Source: Nocardia transvalensis NBRC 15921
GTDB lineage: Bacteria > Actinomycetota > Actinomycetes > Mycobacteriales > Mycobacteriaceae
Direction: 5' to 3'
Assembly: GCF_000308875.1 (NCBI RefSeq)
Contig: NZ_BAGL01000070.1
Location: forward strand, 124,001 to 188,000
DNA length: 64,000 bases
Both the position numbers and the translations under genes were made by a program. Below the pieces are notes generated by a model. That model did no database searches and was not told the origin of the DNA. It saw nothing but the letters and a program-made list of their open reading frames with translations. Positions 43,292 through 52,198 of this stretch are shown here, piece after piece. How positions within the stretch are numbered: the stretch's first letter is position 1; each line of letters opens with the position of its first letter.

Positions 43292-45502
43292 TCAGGACAG
43301 GCCCAACCGATGCCGCTCGGCAAGTATGACCCGCTGATCGCGAGGTACGGATTCGTCATCGAGGACGGCCGGACGGTGGTATTCGCCGTCGACCGCTAGC
43401 GGATCGGCGTTCTTCGCATCACTCTTCCGGGCGAATTCGTCGAACAGTAGCTGCTTGTGTTCCAGGATCTCGCGAATCCGTTCGTCCACACTGCCTTTTG
43501 CCAGCAGCCGGTACACTTGAACCTTCCGGGTTTGACCCATACGATGCGCCCGCGCGACCGCCTGGTCCTCGGAACTCGGTTTCCATTGCGGCTCGGCGAT
43601 GATGACGACGGATGCGGCCTGGATATTGAGCCCTACACCACCGGCATCGATTTGGCTGAGCAGTGCTGCAGGCCCGTGACGGGCTGTGAAATCGTCGATC
43701 ATGATCTGACGATCGCTCGGCGCGACGCTGCCGGTCAACGGTCCGACGGTGGCTGTTCCCAGGCTGCTCCGGATTGTCGCGAGGACGTCCAAGAAGTAGG
43801 AAAAGATGATGACCTTGCGGCCCTCTTCGAATGCTTCGTCGACGATCTGGGTCAGCCGTTCCAACTTCGCGGAGTCCGCAGCTTCGAAGGCGGCTCGACG
43901 CATTCGCATGATGTTGCGTGCGGACACCGCCGCACGATAGTTGTTCTCGTCCGCAGAACTGAGCTGCACCCATTCCTCGACCTCGATCTTTTCCGGCAGT
44001 TCGGTGAGCACGTCCTCTTGGTTACGTCGCAGGTAGACGGGTGCGACGGCGCGCCGGAAATGCCTCGCGCCAGCGGGTGCGTCGCTCGGATCGATCTTGG
44101 CGGCAAGCGCCGGGTCGAGGTAGCCGACGAGGTTGCGGAACTCTTCGACACGATTCTCCATCGGCGTGCCGGTCAGGAAGAGCAGCCGCTGGGATTGACC
44201 ACTGACGCGCTTGACGTGCTGAGAGCGTTGGGTGTCCGGGTTCTTGACATAGTGGGCCTCGTCGAGCACCAGCATGGCGATTTCTATGTCCTGCAGGCAG
44301 TTCAGACTACCGAGGGTCGAAAACGTGGTAACTGCAACGCCTCCGTCCCGCAGCCACCGCTGACCGTTCGATTCACGTTCACGGCCGTGGAGGCTGTGCG
44401 CGGCGAGCTGTGTGTGCCTGCGGATCTCCTTGAGCCAGTTGATCTGTACGCTCGCAGGGCACACCACCATAAACCGCCGCTGCCCTTTCGCTGCCATATG
44501 CGTGAATACGGCCAAGGCTTGCACGGTCTTACCCAAACCCATTTCGTCGCCGATAATCGTACGCTGCTGGTGAATGGCATACTGCGTCCCGAAAAGCTGA
44601 TACTTGCGTAGCGTCGCCTTCAACTGGCTGGTATCCAGCGGAACTGCCGAGATCTCTTGGCGCAGTTCGGGTTCGATGAACCCGTGTGCCGCATCGATGT
44701 CGTCGGACTCGCCCGCTCCGCCCAGCGTGGACAGCAGCGAATTCGCCGAAGCGGCATCGGCTAGGTAGTCGCGCCACAACTGCTCGCTGTCGTACGTTGC
44801 CGAATTACTGTCGCGTTCGGCACTGTGGATTGCCTGCCGTAGCGACTCGGTTCGCGGGTCGGCGAGGAGGGCTCTCAGCTGGGCGACTGCCGGTACTGCC
44901 GCGTCCCTCTTGTCCCGGCCGACGAACAGTCGTCGCCATTTTCCCATCGCGGCCGGCTGCGCCGCGGCAATCAAGGGCAATGCCCAGTTGCGGACTGCCG
45001 TCAGCGGTTCACGTAGCGACGCGAATGCCGAGTCGGCGTGGCGGGTTGCGGCCAACAGGGCAAGCAAGCGTGTTTGCCCGGGCGTGCGGCGCTGGGGATC
45101 GATCCTAACGGTCGTCGCCGCCCTGATCTGCGACTCGTACTGCCTCGCAGCGCGACTCGTCTCCTCAGCGGTACGCGGGCCGACGCCGGTGATCTGTGTG
45201 AGGTGCAGGGGATTGGCGACGAGAACGTCGGCAACAGTGCGGTAACCAGCTTTGCTCAGGGCGCCCAATCGGACACCGCTGGTCAGGAATGGACGCAGTT
45301 TGTCCAGGTCACACCGGCGGAGCTGGGCGATGACATCGTCGTTCACCAGGATGGCGAGTTGATGGCGGATAGCTGTTCGGAGGGCTTCGGGCGCGCGGAG
45401 TACCGCAGCCGCTCGCTCGATCAATACCTCTACGTCGTGAATGACGCTGCGGGCTGTGGACACCGTTACAACGGTGGCCGGGGGTGCCGGAGGCTGGGTC
45501 AT
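43292..45502 (-). CDS. SNF2-family helicase with N-terminal helix-hairpin-helix
   Basis: The 736-residue protein has an N-terminal helical region with a helix-hairpin-helix motif (ALSKAGYRTVADVLVANPLH, LTQITGVGPRTAEE). The SNF2/RecA core has motif I GDEMGLGKTVQALAVF, motif II LVLDEAHYVKN, motif III FLTGTPMENRVEEF, motif V LSQIDAGGVGLNIQAAS and motif VI SSEDQAVARAHRMGQTRKVQ. Such ATPases translocate on double-stranded DNA, remodelling protein-DNA complexes or reannealing strands. GAGGGG before ATG 45502 supports the start. No methylase or nuclease is adjacent, unlike many restriction systems. It is divergent from two MutS-like genes; base composition suggests an accessory origin. Confidence 0.9.
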   Translation of the reverse strand: MTQPPAPPATVVTVSTARSVIHDVEVLIERAAAVLRAPEALRTAIRHQLAILVNDDVIAQLRRCDLDKLRPFLTSGVRLGALSKAGYRTVADVLVANPLHLTQITGVGPRTAEETSRAARQYESQIRAATTVRIDPQRRTPGQTRLLALLAATRHADSAFASLREPLTAVRNWALPLIAAAQPAAMGKWRRLFVGRDKRDAAVPAVAQLRALLADPRTESLRQAIHSAERDSNSATYDSEQLWRDYLADAASANSLLSTLGGAGESDDIDAAHGFIEPELRQEISAVPLDTSQLKATLRKYQLFGTQYAIHQQRTIIGDEMGLGKTVQALAVFTHMAAKGQRRFMVVCPASVQINWLKEIRRHTQLAAHSLHGRERESNGQRWLRDGGVAVTTFSTLGSLNCLQDIEIAMLVLDEAHYVKNPDTQRSQHVKRVSGQSQRLLFLTGTPMENRVEEFRNLVGYLDPALAAKIDPSDAPAGARHFRRAVAPVYLRRNQEDVLTELPEKIEVEEWVQLSSADENNYRAAVSARNIMRMRRAAFEAADSAKLERLTQIVDEAFEEGRKVIIFSYFLDVLATIRSSLGTATVGPLTGSVAPSDRQIMIDDFTARHGPAALLSQIDAGGVGLNIQAASVVIIAEPQWKPSSEDQAVARAHRMGQTRKVQVYRLLAKGSVDERIREILEHKQLLFDEFARKSDAKNADPLAVDGEYHRPAVLDDESVPRDQRVILAERHRLGLS

Positions 45503-45697
45503 CGAAACCCCTCTGAACGCGCGTTACTGCTGGATTGCCGTAGTAAAGATATTCGTCCGCTGGTGGAAACGGTATGGACCTTGGTCGTCAGATCGTGTCC
45601 TCGTGCCCCGAACGCGGCGGCCGGTTCCTCGCGGCCACACCCGAAGCGGGAGCGGTGACGCCGTTGGACTGATCACCACGGATGTGCGGAGTACGGT

Positions 45698-45732
45698 GAT
45701 TACTTGACGGCAGGTAAGTAATCTTCTTATCG
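45698..45732 (+). promoter_or_regulatory. Promoter with inverted repeat before the MutS-like operon
   Basis: TTGACG (45704-45709) and TTATCG (45727-45732) are spaced 17 bp apart, a good primary-sigma promoter. GATTACTT (45698-45705) and AAGTAATC (45716-45723) form an inverted repeat overlapping the -35 and spacer, so a regulator may compete with polymerase here. Confidence 0.6.
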
Positions 45733-45759
45733 TGCGGAGGGCCGTTCAAGGAGGTGGGG

Positions 45760-47277
45760 ATGCCCGGTGTGAGTGTGTTGTGGCCGGTGGGGGCCGCGGA
45801 GCAGCTCGTTGTGGACGGGGCTGTGGTGGCGGATTTGAACATCGGGCGGGTACTCGACGCGATTGTCGGGGACGACGGGTATGGGGTGCGGGGGTGGTTT
45901 GAGCGGCCGGTTCGGGATGTGGAGGTTGTGCGGTTTCGGCAGGAGGTTTTCGCCGATCTGGGTGATGATGCGGTGCGGGCGGTGTTCGAGGAGTTCGCGG
46001 TGGGGATGCGGACCGTGCGCGAGCTGCTGGCGGAGCGGGGGCGGCAGCATCATCCGGCTCACCGGCAGCGGTGGCAGCTTGCTGCCGCGGCGGAGTACGT
46101 CGATGGTGTTGTGTGGCTGGGTGGGGCGCTGGAGACGCTGCCGCTGGCCTCGCGGGCGCTGGTCCGGTGGCGCGAGTTCGTCGCGGCTTATGTCGCCGGG
46201 GCGGAGTTCGGGGGGCTTGTGGCGGCGGTGCGGCGGGTGCGGGAGGCGCTGGACGGGGTGCGTTACAGCATTCGGATTGTCGATCGCACCCTCGAGGTGG
46301 ACGCCGCCGACGGTACAGCGGATTACAGCGCGACGATCGCTGACCTGTTCTCGCGCTTCGGTACTCGACCGCCGCAACCGGCACGGCAGCGGCCGGAAAG
46401 CGACGATATGAGCCAGATGGAGGAGCAGATCCTCGATCGCGTCGCCGCTGTGCACCCGGACGTTTTCGGCCAACTAGGCGAATTCGCCTGCAACTACGAG
46501 AATTTCGCCGCGGACGCCGTGCTGAGGTTCGATCGCGAGATCCAGTTCTATCTGACGTATCTGGCATTCACGCGGCGCGTCGGCGGGGCGATGTGCCTGC
46601 CGCACCTGGCCTCCCCGGGCGCGCCGATCCACGCCGAGGACGCCTTCGATCTCGCGCTGCTCACCCGCCGTGACCGGACCGATGACACGGTGGTGCCCAA
46701 CGACTTCCGGCTCTCCGGTCCCGAACGCGTGCTGGTGGTGACCGGACCGAATCAGGGCGGTAAGACGACCTTCGCTCGCACGGTCGGCCAGCTGGTCTAC
46801 TTCGCCGCGCTCGGGTGCCCGGTGCCCGCCCGGTCCGCGTGCCTGCCCCTGCCGGACCGGCTGTTCACGCATTTCGAACGCGCCGAGCAGGCCACCGACC
46901 CCGACGGTCGGCTCGCCGAGGAGCTGGTGCGCATCCGGGACACGCTGGCGAACGCCACCGCCGGCAGCGTCGTGATCCTCAACGAGAGTTTCAGCGCGAC
47001 CGGCGCCGCCGACGCCGTGCGGATGGGCCGCGACGTCCTCGATCGGATCGTGGAGCACGGCTCGATCGCCGTATGGGTCACCTTCTTCGACGAACTCGCG
47101 CGTAGCGGCCCGGCCACGGTCAGCATGGTCGCCACCACCGACCCGGACGACCCGTCCCGGCGCACGTACCGGATCGAGCGCCGACCGGCCGACGGCGAGG
47201 CGCACGCCGTGGTGCTCGCCGAACGCTTCGGCCTGACCTACGACCTCGTCACCGCCAGGATCGCGTCGTGCGGGTGA
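45760..47277 (+). CDS. MutS-like ATPase A
   Basis: The 505-residue protein has a helical lever-like N-terminal half, then the MutS ATPase domain: Walker A VVTGPNQGGKTTFARTVGQL, HFERAEQATDPDGRLAEELV and Walker B-like VVILNESFSATGAADAV. The usual DE of Walker B is NE, as in several stand-alone MutS domain-III/V proteins. The mismatch-recognition domain with its Phe-x-Glu motif is absent, so classical mismatch repair is unlikely. AAGGAGG before ATG 45760 is strong. The stop overlaps the start of the second MutS-like gene, so the two are coupled and may form a heterodimer. Role unknown: repair, recombination control or defence. Confidence 0.85.
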   Translation: MPGVSVLWPVGAAEQLVVDGAVVADLNIGRVLDAIVGDDGYGVRGWFERPVRDVEVVRFRQEVFADLGDDAVRAVFEEFAVGMRTVRELLAERGRQHHPAHRQRWQLAAAAEYVDGVVWLGGALETLPLASRALVRWREFVAAYVAGAEFGGLVAAVRRVREALDGVRYSIRIVDRTLEVDAADGTADYSATIADLFSRFGTRPPQPARQRPESDDMSQMEEQILDRVAAVHPDVFGQLGEFACNYENFAADAVLRFDREIQFYLTYLAFTRRVGGAMCLPHLASPGAPIHAEDAFDLALLTRRDRTDDTVVPNDFRLSGPERVLVVTGPNQGGKTTFARTVGQLVYFAALGCPVPARSACLPLPDRLFTHFERAEQATDPDGRLAEELVRIRDTLANATAGSVVILNESFSATGAADAVRMGRDVLDRIVEHGSIAVWVTFFDELARSGPATVSMVATTDPDDPSRRTYRIERRPADGEAHAVVLAERFGLTYDLVTARIASCG

Positions 47278-48794
47278 ATCTCCTCCATCCCGCGGGATAC
47301 GCCGCCCGCCCGGTGTCCCACGGCGACAACGCGTTCGGCGATCTCGGCCTCGAATCGCTGTGCGTCGCCATGGCCGCCGGTGACACCGCGATCCTCGAGG
47401 CGGTGCGCACGGTCCTGGCGGCACCGGTGACCGATCCCGAGGTGATCCGCTACCGGCAGGCGGTGCTGGCGGACTGCCGCGCCAACCCCGGGGTTGTGCG
47501 CGAGTTCTACCGGATCGCCTCCGAGGCAACCGATATCAAGCGCTGGCGTGTCGGCCCGGCGCACCGGCCCAACGGCAAACTGCTGCTCGCGCTGCAATCC
47601 CTCACCGAACTGGTAACCATGCTGCGGCGCGTGCGCGCCGTCCGGGACCGCGGCGGCCATATCTTCCGCGCGCCCGGATTCACCGGCCTGATGGCCACTC
47701 TCGCCGACGGACTCGACGACAGCTACCTCGACAGCATCGACAAGCACCTGGCGGCAATGGATTTCGAGTACGGCGTGCATCTCAGCGCCGGGCTCGGTCC
47801 GGGTAACAGGATCTCGGATATCGTGCTGCACGAGCCGATTCGCCGCCGCCGGTTCGGTTTCGACCGACGCACCGGCCACACCTTCCGCGTGATCGAGGAA
47901 CCCGATCCCGAATTCGACCCCGTGACGCAACTGCGCGGGCGCGCTCTGACCGTGATCGCCGAGGTCGTCAACGACGCGAACAACCAGGTGCAGGGCTTCT
48001 TCCGGGACCTGCGCACCGAACTCGCCTTCTACCTCGGCTGTCTGAACCTCGCCGAGCGCTTCGAGCGTGCCGGGCTGCCGCTGTGCCTGCCGACGCCGCA
48101 TCCCGCCGGGAGTGCGCGGCTGCGCGGTACGGGCCTGCGCGACGTCGCGTTGTGCCTGTCGTCGGATCAGCCGGTGGTGGGCAACGACATCGATGCCGCG
48201 GGCCGTTCGCTGATCGTCGTCACCGGGGCCAACAGCGGCGGCAAGTCCACCTTCCTGCGCAGTCTCGGCGCGGCCCAGGCGATGATGCAGGCGGGGATGT
48301 TCGTCGTCGCGGACAGTTTCGAGGCCGATGTGCGCGACGGTGTCTTCACGCATTTCGTCACCGACGAGGACCGCACGATGTCACACGGCAAGCTGGTCGA
48401 CGAGCTGGCCCGGATGAGCGAGATCGTCGACCGGGCCGGGCCGAATGCCCTGCTGCTGTGCAACGAGTCGTTCTCCTCCACCAGCGAGCGCGACGCCGCT
48501 CGGATCGCCGGACCGCTCATCGAGGGGCTGGTCGCCGCAGGTGTGCGGGTCGTGTTCGTCACCCATCTCTACGAATTCGCCCACCGGCGTTACGAATTCG
48601 CCCACCCGGCCGACCTGTTCCTGCGCGCCGGCCACCACACCGACGGCACCCGCACCTTCCGCGTCACCCCCGGTCCCCCGGAACCCACCAGTCACGCCGC
48701 CGACGTCTTCCACCGCATATTCGGCCGTATCCCCGGGCAACTCCTGAATCCTCCGCAGGGCCGTGGCGAAACCGCAACGCACCAATGCCCGTGA
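47274..48794 (+). CDS. MutS-like ATPase B
   Basis: The 506-residue paralogue of ATPase A has Walker A VVTGANSGGKSTFLRSLGAA, QAMMQAGMFVVADSFEADV, FVTDEDRTMSHGKLVDELAR and Walker B-like LLLCNESFSSTSERDAARIA, with VVFVTHLYEFAHRRYEFAH following. Domain I for mismatch binding is lacking here as well. GTG 47274 overlaps the previous stop by 4 bp (GTGA); GTG 47268 is an alternative. Identity to ATPase A is limited outside the motifs, so the duplication is old. A tightly coupled pair suggests an obligate heteromer. Confidence 0.85.
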   Translation: MNLLHPAGYAARPVSHGDNAFGDLGLESLCVAMAAGDTAILEAVRTVLAAPVTDPEVIRYRQAVLADCRANPGVVREFYRIASEATDIKRWRVGPAHRPNGKLLLALQSLTELVTMLRRVRAVRDRGGHIFRAPGFTGLMATLADGLDDSYLDSIDKHLAAMDFEYGVHLSAGLGPGNRISDIVLHEPIRRRRFGFDRRTGHTFRVIEEPDPEFDPVTQLRGRALTVIAEVVNDANNQVQGFFRDLRTELAFYLGCLNLAERFERAGLPLCLPTPHPAGSARLRGTGLRDVALCLSSDQPVVGNDIDAAGRSLIVVTGANSGGKSTFLRSLGAAQAMMQAGMFVVADSFEADVRDGVFTHFVTDEDRTMSHGKLVDELARMSEIVDRAGPNALLLCNESFSSTSERDAARIAGPLIEGLVAAGVRVVFVTHLYEFAHRRYEFAHPADLFLRAGHHTDGTRTFRVTPGPPEPTSHAADVFHRIFGRIPGQLLNPPQGRGETATHQCP

Positions 48795-48811
48795 ACGGGG
48801 TATTCGCAAGT

Positions 48812-48976
48812 ATGAGTATCTCGACCTCGCTGGAGCACACCCCGGCCCGCCGCCGCCCCTGGTTCGCCGATCTCGAAGACGCCGAGCGCCGCGGCGCCCA
48901 CGGCAGCGCCGGTATCGGCTACTTCGACTGCGATTGCGACTTATGCAGACGCAGACATCACGATCCCCCGTTCTGA
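48812..48976 (+). CDS. Small Cys/His-rich hypothetical protein
   Basis: The 54-residue protein starts MSISTSLEHTPARRRPWFAD and ends GYFDCDCDLCRRRHHDPPF. The C-x-C-x2-C plus HH cluster could bind a zinc ion. An in-frame ATG at 48785 overlapping the MutS-like gene is an alternative start. The position directly after the MutS-like pair suggests co-transcription, but there is no strong ribosome-binding site. Confidence 0.5.
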   Translation: MSISTSLEHTPARRRPWFADLEDAERRGAHGSAGIGYFDCDCDLCRRRHHDPPF

Positions 48977-48984
48977 CACGCGGC

Positions 48985-50439
48985 TCACGCGATCTTGGGT
49001 GTCGCGCGCATGCCCACGTAGCAGCATTCGGTGCCGTCCGGCAGCGTCTCGAAGACGACCGGCATGTAGTCCTCGCTGAACGAGGGGCCCGCACCGGATG
49101 CGGCGAACACCTTCTCCGACACCGGAAGCAGTTCCATCTCCAGCGTCGGCGACAGATCCTTCATGCCGTCGACGAATTCGTAGGTCATATGCCCGGCACC
49201 GTCGTCCTCGCGGGTGACGGTGATGACCACACCCTCCCGGCGGTACGTGCCCACGAACGGGTCGATATCCACCGCGATCGGCGGTGTCGCGGGCTCGAAC
49301 GCGGCCGGCATCCGGACCCCGGCGAGGTCGGCGAGCAGTTCCCGGAACAGGTCCGCGTACAGCTGGCGGGCGCCGCCACCGTTGGTCATCAGCGCCACGA
49401 TCACGCCCGCGTGCGGGACCACGCGCAGGTAGGAGTACTGGCCGATGGCCGCGCCGTCGTGGCCGTACCCGCCGATTCCGTCCCAGTCGTACAGGGTCCA
49501 GCCCAGTCCCCAGCCGTCCGCGCTGACGGTCCACTTGTCCGGCACGTCGATCTCGCGGCGCTGCATGACGGCCACGGCGTCGGCGGCGAGCACCCGGCGG
49601 CCGTCGGGCGTGACGCCGCCGTCCAGATGCATCCGCGCGAAGCGGGCCATATCGCCCGCGCTGGTGACGACCCGGCCGTAAGGCCCGGCCGAGCGCGGCA
49701 TCAGATCCCAGGAGGGCGCCGGATCGGGGTCGACGCCGGGATCGCCCAGGTGTGACATGGCGACCCGGTACCGCAGGGCCTCCTCCGGCAGCGTCATCAG
49801 GCGGTCCTGTTCGAGCGGGACGGCGATGTGGTCGCGGATCGCCTCGTCCCAGGTCTTCCCCGTCACCACCTCGATGAGGCGGCCCAGCACCACGTAACCG
49901 AGACTGCCGTAGGAGACGGTGCCGGGCGCGCAGTCCAGCGGCACCTCGCGCGCCGCGGCGACGTACTTCTCGAGGGCGTCGTCACCGCGCCCGGAGTCGT
50001 AGGTGAAGTCGTTGGTGACGCCGCCGGTGTGACTGAGCAGCTGCCGGATGGTGATCGTCCGGGTCGCCTCCGGATCCGGGGTCGAGAACTCCGGCAGCAC
50101 GCCGGCCACGGGCGCGTCCAGATCCAGCTTCCCGTCGGCGACCAGCTGCATGATCAGCGTGGCCGTGTAGATCTTGGCGATCGATCCGGACAGGAACACC
50201 GAATCCGTGGTCACCTCGACACCGGTAGCGCGATTCAGCACCCCGCTGGCCAGCTCGTACACCTCACCGTCCACCAGCACGGCCAGCTGCGCGCCCGGCA
50301 CATGATGCGCGGCGCGTAGTTCGTCCAGCCGCGCCTGCCACCGCGCCACCTCGAACCCGCGCCCTTCGGAATCCGCGGTTCCCCACGCGCCCTTCACCTT
50401 CCACGCGCCGTCGCCGTCCCACTTCACGTTCTCCGCCAT
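48985..50439 (-). CDS. Serine hydrolase (beta-lactamase/PBP4* family)
   Basis: The 484-residue protein has the beta-lactamase fold: SxxK nucleophile in VFLSGSIAKIYTATLIMQLV, Tyr motif in GTVSYGSLGYVVLGRLIE, and HDG (KTG-equivalent) in GIGGYGHDGAAIGQYSYLR. A C-terminal lipocalin-like domain follows (FVGTYRREGVVITVTREDD). No signal peptide is present, so it is probably cytoplasmic and more likely an esterase or peptidase than a beta-lactamase. ATG 50439 (MAENVKWDGDGAWKV) with a GGGGAAAG site is preferred over 50481. A perfect 16-bp palindrome lies just upstream. Confidence 0.87.
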   Translation of the reverse strand: MAENVKWDGDGAWKVKGAWGTADSEGRGFEVARWQARLDELRAAHHVPGAQLAVLVDGEVYELASGVLNRATGVEVTTDSVFLSGSIAKIYTATLIMQLVADGKLDLDAPVAGVLPEFSTPDPEATRTITIRQLLSHTGGVTNDFTYDSGRGDDALEKYVAAAREVPLDCAPGTVSYGSLGYVVLGRLIEVVTGKTWDEAIRDHIAVPLEQDRLMTLPEEALRYRVAMSHLGDPGVDPDPAPSWDLMPRSAGPYGRVVTSAGDMARFARMHLDGGVTPDGRRVLAADAVAVMQRREIDVPDKWTVSADGWGLGWTLYDWDGIGGYGHDGAAIGQYSYLRVVPHAGVIVALMTNGGGARQLYADLFRELLADLAGVRMPAAFEPATPPIAVDIDPFVGTYRREGVVITVTREDDGAGHMTYEFVDGMKDLSPTLEMELLPVSEKVFAASGAGPSFSEDYMPVVFETLPDGTECCYVGMRATPKIA

Positions 50440-50465
50440 GATCTTTCCCCTCAGTTCCGAACACC

Positions 50466-50481
50466 GTGCGTTATAACGCAC
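50466..50481. promoter_or_regulatory. 16-bp palindrome upstream of the serine hydrolase
   Basis: GTGCGTTATAACGCAC is a perfect palindrome 27 bp before the serine hydrolase start, followed by a CACTGT/ACAGTG pair. The placement suggests a repressor operator; no cognate regulator is adjacent. Confidence 0.65.
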
Positions 50482-50560
50482 ACTGTACGTTCACCGCACA
50501 GTGTTCGCAACTGCCCTCCGAGATCCCCACCCACCTGCCGGTTCACGCACCCCCTCCACA

Positions 50561-50602
50561 CTCACGCACCCGTTCCGGACTGCTGCAAGGGGTGCGCGAA
50601 CA
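50561..50602 (+). repeat. Stem-loop repeat, degenerate copy
   Basis: CTCACGCACCCGTTCCGG followed by a GCTGCAAGGGGTGCGCGAA arm resembles the perfect hairpin at 50671-50713 in order and spacing, with several mismatches. Together with extra CTCACGCAC heptamer-like units nearby it suggests local duplication of a stem-loop. Confidence 0.5.
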
Positions 50603-50670
50603 CGCAAAGGGTGCGGCACGTGCTGCGGGCTCGCGAGGCGTGGCCGGACCAACTCACGCACTCTTTACGC

Positions 50671-50713
50671 ACTCACGCACCCCGTTCATACCGCTGAACG
50701 GGGTGCGTGAGTG
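50671..50713 (-). terminator. 18-bp perfect stem-loop (probable terminator)
   Basis: ACTCACGCACCCCGTTCA (50671-50688) pairs perfectly with TGAACGGGGTGCGTGAGT (50695-50712) around a 6-nt loop. It lies 38 bp past the stop of the small membrane gene that follows mca, so it probably ends that transcript, and stops read-through into the serine hydrolase promoter. Confidence 0.7.
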
Positions 50714-50750
50714 TGGAAAGGGTGCGGGAAAAGTGTTGGGGTGGAAAGTG

Positions 50751-51047
50751 TTAGGGGGTGCCGGGAGAATCGGGTTTGGCCGAGGGTTCCGGGGTGGAGG
50801 TGGTGGGGGTGTCCGAGTCGGGGTGCACGGCGCCGGGGTCGGTGCCCTCGTCCGCCTCCTGGTCCGGCTCGGGGTGTTCCGGGGAGAATTCGGCGGGGAG
50901 CCGCTTGATGTGTTTGTTCATCGAGCGGATCAGCAGGACCGTGCCGACCAGCAGCACCAGGATGATGACCAGGCCCAGGGGCGACGCCTTGCCGAATTCG
51001 GGGCCGGTCGGGTTGGTAGTGGGCTGTGCGAACAGGGTGACGATCAT
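50751..51047 (-). CDS. Small membrane protein coupled to mca
   Basis: The 98-residue protein starts MIVTLFAQPTTNPTGPEFGK, has one membrane helix (LGLVIILVLLVGTVLLIRSM) and a long acidic Pro/Asp/Glu/Thr tail. The ATG overlaps the mca stop (ATGA), so translation is coupled. Position matches Rv1083, next to mca (Rv1082). Function unknown; it could tether or regulate Mca at the membrane. Confidence 0.8.
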   Translation of the reverse strand: MIVTLFAQPTTNPTGPEFGKASPLGLVIILVLLVGTVLLIRSMNKHIKRLPAEFSPEHPEPDQEADEGTDPGAVHPDSDTPTTSTPEPSAKPDSPGTP

Positions 51048-51958
51048 CGGGGGGCGTCCTCGAGCGCGGTGCGCGCGTCCTCGGCCTCGCGGATGCCGGC
51101 GAACAGGTCGGTCTCCGGGATCTCGGTCCGCACGCGGGTCTGCGCCAGCTCGAATTCCTCGGTGGGCCACAGCCGCTGCTGCATATCCATCGGGATGGCG
51201 AAGAACGCGCCGTTCGGGTCGATCTGGGTGGCATGGGCGCGCAGGGCGTCGTCGCGCTGCGGGAAGTACTTGGCGCATTCGATCTGCGTGGTCACGCGGG
51301 CCATGATGTCGCCGCGCGCGGCCGCCATCGACCGGAAGCGATCCAGCCACTCCTGCATCGGGAACGGTTCGCCGATCCGCTCGTACTCGTCGGCGAACAC
51401 CTCCATGCGCTGGATGCTGAAGCCGTGGTCGTAGTACAGCTTCAGCGGCGTCCACGGCTCGCCGGCGTCGGGGAACCGCTCCGGATCGCCGGCCGCCTCG
51501 AACGCGGCCACCGACACCTTGTGGCACATGATGTGGTCCGGGTGCGGGTAGCCGCCGTTCTCGTCGTAGGTGGTCATGACGTGCGGCTTGAACTCGCGCA
51601 CCACGCGCACCAGCGCCTCGGTGGCCTCCTCGAGCGGCACCAGCGCGAAGCTGCCCTCGGGCACCGGCGGCAGCGGATCGCCCTCGGGCAGGCCGGAATC
51701 CACGAAACCGAGCCAGTGATGTTTCACCCCGAGCGCGCGGGCGGCCTCGGCCATCTCCTCGCGCCGCACCTCCTCGATGCGGTCGAGGACGCCGGGCACA
51801 TCCATGGCCGGGTTGAGGATCGAGCCGCGCTCGCCGCCGGTCAGGCTGACGACGAGCACGTCGTTGCCCTCCGCGGCGTATTTCGCGGTGGTCGCGGCGC
51901 CCTTGCTCGACTCGTCGTCGGGATGGGCATGCACCGCCATGAGGCGAAGTCCGCTCAC
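51044..51958 (-). CDS. mca: Mycothiol S-conjugate amidase
   Basis: Zinc amidase that cleaves mycothiol-toxin conjugates to a mercapturic acid and GlcN-Ins. The 304-residue product begins VSGLRLMAVHAHPDDESSKG, with the metal motif AHPDDE. It has GGERGSILNP and TTYDENGGYPHPDHIMCHKV (second metal and catalytic residues), then YYDHGFSIQRM, matching Mca rather than MshB. Start GTG 51958; an ATG six codons later is also possible. Mycothiol use supports an actinobacterial host. Confidence 0.95.
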   Translation of the reverse strand: MSGLRLMAVHAHPDDESSKGAATTAKYAAEGNDVLVVSLTGGERGSILNPAMDVPGVLDRIEEVRREEMAEAARALGVKHHWLGFVDSGLPEGDPLPPVPEGSFALVPLEEATEALVRVVREFKPHVMTTYDENGGYPHPDHIMCHKVSVAAFEAAGDPERFPDAGEPWTPLKLYYDHGFSIQRMEVFADEYERIGEPFPMQEWLDRFRSMAAARGDIMARVTTQIECAKYFPQRDDALRAHATQIDPNGAFFAIPMDMQQRLWPTEEFELAQTRVRTEIPETDLFAGIREAEDARTALEDAPR

Positions 51959-52077
51959 GTCTCGTTCACCTCGTTGCTCACCGTCTTCACCTCATCGCTT
52001 CCCGCGGGTGTCGAGTTTATGTCGCGAGCGGGTCCCCAGTGGTCACCGAGGCTGCCGCAGTGCACGACATACACCCA

Positions 52078-52156
52078 GCGCTCGCGCCGATCTCCACCCC
52101 ATATAGTTCCATTCGACCGTCATTTGTTCCGACCTACCCCCCTGCGGCGCGAGCGC
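52078..52156. repeat. 12-bp inverted repeat upstream of DUF4307 gene
   Basis: GCGCTCGCGCCG (52078-52089) and CGGCGCGAGCGC (52145-52156) are perfect complements separated by 55 bp between the divergent mca and DUF4307 genes. A looped regulatory site or weak stem is possible; chance is not excluded in GC-rich DNA. Confidence 0.4.
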
Positions 52157-52198
52157 CGGACCGGATGCGCCGCCGACCGACCACAGGAGCCACAGATC

